From positions 19,755,001-19,819,000 of the forward strand of contig CM050659.1 of assembly GCA_027574665.1 (NCBI GenBank): a stretch of 64,000 bases of DNA, in the 5' to 3' direction. A program made the position numbers and the translations under genes. The notes beneath the pieces are model-generated. The model worked only from the letters and a program-made list of their open reading frames with translations. It searched no databases and had not been told where the DNA came from. This stretch comes from Rhynochetos jubatus. Lineage: Eukaryota > Chordata > Aves > Eurypygiformes > Rhynochetidae. Of the stretch, positions 57,901 through 64,000 are shown one piece after another; position 1 is the stretch's first letter; every line of letters starts with the position of its first letter.

Positions 57901-60900
57901 AACACAGTCATCATAACAAATGCCTGACAAAAATACTGAAATATGATTGTATTTATGGACTTTAACAAATAGAACAGCACAGAAAAGCGATAGCTTCAAG
58001 TATGAGCTGTATAGATCTTTGGTAGGCAATACAACAGCGATTAATCAGAAAAATTACTGTGATTTAACTTTTTCAACATGGAAAGTGTGAAAACCTTATT
58101 CACCCATATATTCTCTCTCCCTTCCCTCTTTGATACAGGTGGGGGTGTGTGCCAAGATTAAAAGGTGAATGTGTGTGTGCAGAGAGACCACAGCCTCTCC
58201 ATTGCATGAATGATAGATGCTCTGCTTGTGGGGGGTTCTCTTAATCTGTTGAACCTCCTCTCTGCCCCATGGCTAAGGGGCAGTTTCAAAGACAGCAGGA
58301 AATCAAATGTGACGTAATTACAAAAGGAATGGTTTCCCATGAAGTGATCTTATGTCTTTAAGCCTATGGATTGGAGAGGAAAATGTGTGCTTACGGGAAC
58401 TAAAATTAACAGCTCATCCATCATCCACTTCTTGGAAAGGAAACGTTTGGATGGAACTGAGGTTAAGGTGGCTGAAGCGTTTCACTAATTTTAGCAGACA
58501 AGCCAGGATCCAACAAAGAATCGTTTCCATCAACATTCAATAACAAATATTTGAATAAATCTCTCCTTTATCTTCAGTAACAGATGGCGTTTGTCCATCA
58601 GCTCTATGCGTGTTTGTGGTTTAGGCTTTCCAGCTCACCTGTGTGTCAGTATGCTCAGAGGTCCATCTCTAAGAACAGGGCTGCCGGCTGTAGGGACAGG
58701 GTAAACGGTTTCCGTGGGTCAGGGCGCGTGGCAGGGAGCCTGGCACAGCAGCCAGCAGTGGGTTAACGCCGTAACTGTGTCTGCACCGCAGAGGCCAAGC
58801 AGAGAGCGCCTGGGGGAAAAATCACTTGCTGTTTGAATGCTCTACTTTTTGGAGAGCAGCTCTATGATAATGATAATGACATTGCTCAAGACAGCGAGGA
58901 CCCTGGGTTTTTCAAGTCTCTCCTGCTTTACGTAATGCTGCTGTGTCACATTAATCCATGCTTTTTAGGGATCCATTTAAAATACGTGGGTGCTGATACC
59001 TTACTCACAGTGCTGCTGCTGTTACTTTTGCGTAATTAGAAAACACATGAAGGTTTAGAAACTCTAATGATGTGAATATGAAACATCCCCTCTTGCAGTC
59101 CGCTGGGGATTTCTCCATCATTGCCTGTATACTGGCCTATTCTGTCTGGAGCTGAAAACTCATTAGACCTGACAGTGTTCAGATCGTGTGCTGGAAACGC
59201 CATTCTCCGTTAATTTATTATGGGCCAGATCCGGACCAGGGCTGGTGTGCTGCTCAGTTACCCAGACAAGACTACTCTGCTAAATATGTCACTGCTGGAA
59301 AGATGCCCCTTAGCCTGGAGGCTGACGTAATCCCTCCCTCTGTCCGGCTCCGTGCGCCGCCTCCTGCTCCCCGGACAGACGGACATTCTTGCCGCGCTGA
59401 TCCCCAGCCCCCGTCGTCTCCCCGCACTTCCCTGGGGTGAGTGCTCGCCGAGCGCCGGCTCTGGCCGTGAATCACGGGAGGATTTACAAAGACAGCTTGT
59501 CTCTTGGTAAAGACTTTCATTTTAATTTCCCAATCAGTATTGCGGCGGGGAGGAATGGATGGCAGCAATAAAGGGAAGAGATGGATATAGGCGCAGTCTA
59601 AAGTTCAGTGTTGTGCCAGGAAAGGACGTCTTAAAATCCTGATTTACATTCTGCTACTCAGACTGCTAGTGACAATGTCAGCGACGTCTGCTTACAGCCA
59701 GAGTGACTCTGCTTGTCTGTCTGCATGAGCGGAGCTCACGCCGGAAAAAATGTCTGTTAGAGCAGCTGCAGCGCGTTATCTGCCTGCTGCCAAAGCTCAC
59801 GTTTTCAAAATGGCCATGGTACGCAGGAAGAAAGCCTCAAAAGAAAGCATCTCCCACAATGTCATATTATTTCATTTCTAAAGCAGAAGTTACAACAGTT
59901 TGAACAACAAACCAACACGACAGTGTCTCCCATCACAGACCTGTGAAATATTAATATTGAGCAGTTCACCCTTTCTTTTACATTTATGTGTAAGTTATCA
60001 AAGGTTTGTGTCTTCCCACGAATGGACAGACTAGTGTACTTACGCGTACTTGAACCTCGCTTATCCCGCAAATCCATGACCCGTGGGTAGAGTTTGTGTA
60101 TTCGGGGCTTGGCCTTGCTAAAAGAGAAATGCCCTCTGCATGCTTGTGGCATCTGACCTACTTTCTTCTGCCGAGAATGTAATAAAAACAAGAGGTTCAC
60201 GTAATGATGGGATTGATTTTTCTGTCCATATAGGTAAGTAAATTGCTGGCATCACAAGTTATCTGTGGCTAAAAGCTGTGACATTGATCTATTAGACTTT
60301 GCCCTATGACCTTCAGTAAATGACATCTCTGCCTTCATGTCTGCACTTGGGGAAGGGGACTGATGGTGCCCTGTGGCCTTCCTCAGACCTGTTTGCTCCT
60401 TCTCAGCAGAAGAACCTCGGGCAGAGGGACCTTACTGATAACATTCATTGTGTTCAGATGGCTAACGTGGCATCGTTAGGCCAGTCTCCATGAGCTCCAG
60501 AGCTGGCACTGGGCAGGGGTGACTTGCTGTCAGGCTTGCGGCGGTGCGGGAAGGCATCAAATCAAAGCCTTGTCCAAAAGACCAAGACAGTGGTAGCCAC
60601 TCTGTTGCAGTTTGCCATGTTGAAAATCCAAGAACGCAATTGCCTAAACCTGATGGATCTCAAAGCGAGCCCCAAGCCGTGTGGCAGCGCTGGTACCAAG
60701 GCCGCCTTCTGGCATTTTTTCACTCCTGTTTAGTAACTTGCTTTTTAATGGTTCATAAGCTGCTAGATTCATTAGCTGCGGTAGAAGAGCTAATTGCACA
60801 CATGGAACAAAAGCAATGAGTGATGATAATGAAGCTGAGGTTCACAGTTAACTACCTAAGTTCATATCAGTGAGGCGTGCATCTGTGTAAAGGCAGTGTG

Positions 60901-63900
60901 TATTATTCAAATTAAATACCTGCACTGTTTCCAGTACAGACCTTTGTGTTTTATATCAGCAACATCTGTCTGACTTAGGGCTATAAATTTCCCTTGTTAA
61001 AGAGCTATAAAGTGGTCGTAGGACTGGTGTAGCAGTGGGGTGTGTTATTTCTGCTGCTTCAGGTCCCTTATCAGTGTTTCTGCCCAACTGTGTGTGTGTG
61101 CCATGGTCGGGGTGCTCCGTCCACTTCTCAGTTCTTTCACTCCCATATGCTGCACTTCCCTGTTGGATTTACTGCATTTCGGTGTAAGGCCAGCCTACTC
61201 CAAAGTATATTAAAGCTTACATAGCCTCGACCCAGCCCTGAGACTGGGCAGTTGTATCTGGCTTCCTTCTGGGTGTTCTCCCTCCCCGCATGCCCATTCC
61301 ATTTCGTACACTGAGATTTCCCAGCATGAAACGTTCTCCTGTTCTGCCTTAGAGCCCAGCTCCTGGATTACTGGGGGGGACCTTATCTCTTCTTATCCTC
61401 CCTCTTTGTTTTTTTAAGCTTGTTTATGACTCTTTTAGATTTGAAGACAAAAGTAAAAACAAAAGTTAGCATTAGTATGCTATAAAATTTTAAAGATACG
61501 GAGTAAAAAAGGGAAAATACATAAATCAGTTGTAAAATCGATTTGGGTGAATTTGGCTCATGACTGAATGAGTGACGATAATTACCGATAAGAGAACATT
61601 TTGGGCTTGACCACAGGGACGTAATTTCCTGGCACCTGCTATAAGAAACAAAGGACCATTTTGATAATTTCAATAAAATATCCCAATGGAGCGCATGAGA
61701 TGGGCATTTTGAAGAAGACCTGCAGGTCGCGGAGGAGGTGGCAGAGAGGGCAAAGCGTTCTAAAACGTGCAGAGGGCATCCCTGCAGCATACTTTAACTA
61801 GAGAGGAAAAATGCTGTTTCTTTCCAATATAATAGCTTCATAGTGGAAGGAGGTGGCACAATGTCACTTCTGGCAGAAGCGTGAGACAGATGCCTGCAGA
61901 GGGGGAAAGGTAATTCGGTCAAAGGGAGAAGGCAGCAGTCCCAGAGATACTGTACAGCTAAATTTAACCAGTGTCAAGGAGTCATCCAAGATGTGCTGGG
62001 TTTTGCAACATAACTTCAAGGCCATTTGGGATGTACAAAACTGAAACCAGGGCATCTGGTCCCGCCCAGCTGGAGCCAGATTTGGGAGGGCTGGGGTTTT
62101 GTTGTTGAATGAAGAAATAACCGCAATGGGGAGGTTAACCTGCCTCCTTCCCGCTGCCCGTAACGTGTGCCCAGCCCGTCCGGTCGCGCTTTTTGACGCT
62201 GTGGCACGCTGGGGGTTTGTCTGATTATTTGTTTCAGTACTGGAGCCAACCACACATCAAAACCAGGAGAATTAGAATGAAAGACAGTGTTAAAATTGTG
62301 GACTGATTGAACTGGCACCTTCTTTTAAAATAAGCTCGTTGCTACCCAGATGCAATGTGTATTTATGTACCGGTTAGTAACGGGCAAAATGCGGTGACTC
62401 CTCGGCACAAGCAAGGGAGCTGCCTACACCCCTGCGCTGAGGTGTGTGTGGCTCACGCTTCTGCGTAAACATCTCCAAATAAAGAAAAATCCAGCACTAT
62501 TGACAGAGCAAAGGCCAGCTCTATTTATATCTGCAGTGAGGCTGTGATAATGAAAAGATGCTTTAATGTGTCCCAAGGCCTAGATGAAACACTGAAAATG
62601 TTGCTTTTAAGAAAAAAATGATAATAATATCCCCTTGAAATCCCAGGGAAATGTGTGTGACGGACTTCTTGAGAGCAATATCAAAGAAATGAAATAGGAG
62701 TTGCAGAGCATAGGGAGTTACTGCAGTTATGGGTTTTGAATTGGTTTAAATCTTCGCTTTTAAGCTTTTTTTCTTAGTATCTCTTTAAAAGTAACGCTTT
62801 AATGAGAGAGAAAATGTTTTACTGCCGCTGAACTCTAGCAGCAGTGCAGATCTGTCAGACCTTACCTTATTTTGGAGTGTAAATCCTTTCTCTACGGTTG
62901 CTCCTGCTGTCTGGCCCCTCTCGCAGGTGTCAGACTCAGGGGGGCACGCAGGCGCTGGCAGGGGCGGCGCGAATGTCTGATGGGTGAAAATGTTCTTTCA
63001 GCACAGGATTTGCATTTTACAGTTAGAAAGGAAAGAAATTTTCCTTTTCTGAAAGTCTTGTAGGGTCTTTTGGATTTTTTCTTTTTTTTAGACAATTGGA
63101 AAATTGGAAAAAGGAAAACATTTACTGAGAGTACTGTGTTTCATCTCATTTCGTTATGTCTTTGGCCAGCTTTAGTCAACCGGTCGTTTCATGCCATTGA
63201 GCAGGTGTAAAATGCGGCTGCTGGGGCAGAAAACGCCCTTGAGCACTTCTGAGCAGGTCAGCAGGTATCTGAGCTCCTCCGGTACCACTGTCCCTTTCCC
63301 TGAAAAGCCTCGCCTGAAATCATTATTTTGACCTCACTATGAATTTGTAGGAATGCCTGCAAGGAGCAGCACTGACCGAGCGGGACACAGTGGCCAGAAC
63401 CCATCACCTCTCTCATCCCCGCTCCCGGGACATCCTCGGATCCTCACCCAGACTGCCCCAGCCAGGCTCTGACAGCTCCGAAACCAGCACGTGCCTGATG
63501 CGTTTTATTTTAGCTTTTCCCAGTCGATACCCGCTGTGTTCATTTTTAGCTCGCGTTTTTGTCTACTTGTACTAGATCAGACTGCTGTACTCCTTCACTA
63601 AATTTGATAATAGCAAGACATTATGAGCATCCCCCTTGGCAGAAGGAGAGGTGGGCAACGATCGTCTAGAAGCGTACTGACTCGTATTAACCACATCGTC
63701 CAAAGGAGTTAAATGAAGGGAGCAAGCTATAAAGCTTACGGTAATTGTTAAAGTTGAAAAGACATCCAGTTTTGAATCATGGAATTTGGTTTTTTGAAGC
63801 ATGAATGATGATATTCACCCTTTGCCCTTGGAGCAGGGAGCGTGCTTTGTTTGGACCGTTTGCAGCCCGGAGCGTGCTGTTGGCGCTCATCAGATAACTG

Positions 63901-64000
63901 TTATTATTAACAATGCACAGATGTATTGGCAATTGCTTTTAGGTAGTCAGGCCAGCTGGAAAGAGTATGAAAGGACTTCCTAGAGACAGATATTACGGTG
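51946..64000 (+). other. GRIA3: GRIA3 intron 12 (5' part)
   Basis: At least 12 kb of intron continuing beyond the window. No GRIA3 exon, and in particular no AVYEKMW-type sequence, is present up to 64000, and I see no CR1. Notable composition features are GC-rich stretches at about 57215-57440 and 59320-59476, the second very CpG-dense. Open frames here are short or lack domains. The rest is ordinary AT-rich intronic sequence. Confidence 0.88.
59320..59476 (+). promoter_or_regulatory. CpG-dense patch with CRE-like site and splice-donor-like sequence
   Basis: About 17 CpG dinucleotides fall within roughly 135 bp (59344-59476) inside an otherwise CpG-poor intron. At the 5' side is TGACGTAA (59323-59330), a CRE/ATF-type site. 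Inside is CTGGGGTGAGTG, a good splice-donor consensus with GT at 59437-59438. Together these resemble a small CpG island promoter with a first exon on the + strand. No TATA box, conserved coding frame or known transcript start can be shown, so a chance GC-rich spot remains possible. Confidence 0.35.

Noticed and set aside
61383..61790. A 135-codon minus-strand open frame in intron 12
   Set aside because: The translation looks random, with an AT-driven hydrophobic and lysine-rich end. I recognise no family.
51946..64000. Search for exon 13, the flip/flop exons and the R/G editing site of GRIA3
   Set aside because: No matching coding sequence is present. These must lie beyond the end of the window.

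Overview
The window is a piece of a vertebrate nuclear genome, almost certainly a bird. It is AT-rich and gene-sparse, with small exons separated by kilobase-scale introns. Its recognisable interspersed repeats are CR1 LINE fragments, some ending in the ATTCTATG-type octamer typical of avian CR1. I see no bacterial operons, RNA genes, CRISPR arrays or viral genes.

One gene spans the whole window on the + strand: GRIA3, the AMPA-type glutamate receptor subunit GluA3. Nine consecutive coding exons are present, matching exons 4-12 of the standard vertebrate layout: 8860-9047, 24842-24895, 26359-26520, 29357-29524, 31685-31789, 33109-33216, 34389-34595, 44084-44460 and 51747-51945. Every exon has AG/GT borders and the phases join without a gap into about 523 codons. 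The first three exons lie upstream. The exons after 12 (rest of S2, flip/flop exons, M4, C-tail) lie downstream, so the window starts in intron 3 and ends in intron 12.

Exons 4-8 encode most of the second half of the amino-terminal domain. Exons 9-10 encode the linker and S1 half of the glutamate-binding domain. Exon 11 finishes S1 and adds M1 and the M2 pore loop. Exon 12 encodes M3 with its SYTANLAAF gate motif and the start of S2. The Q/R-site codon in the pore is a genomic CAG (44435-44437), so the unedited subunit would carry glutamine.

Introns hold five CR1 fragments: one antisense and internally deleted at 2.0-2.6 kb, and four sense at 7.3, 19.2, 20.6-21.6 and 36.2-36.7 kb. They also hold short A/T tracts, a compact hairpin in intron 7 and a CpG-dense patch in intron 12.

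The most interesting signal is in intron 11. A segment at 44731-44767 can pair with the exon 11 Q/R-site region and its splice donor (44431-44467), with 33 of 37 positions paired, including a perfect 10-nt core over the Q/R codon. This is the arrangement of the editing complementary sequence that directs ADAR2 editing of the paralogue GRIA2. GluA3 is regarded as unedited at this site, so a strong duplex here is unexpected.
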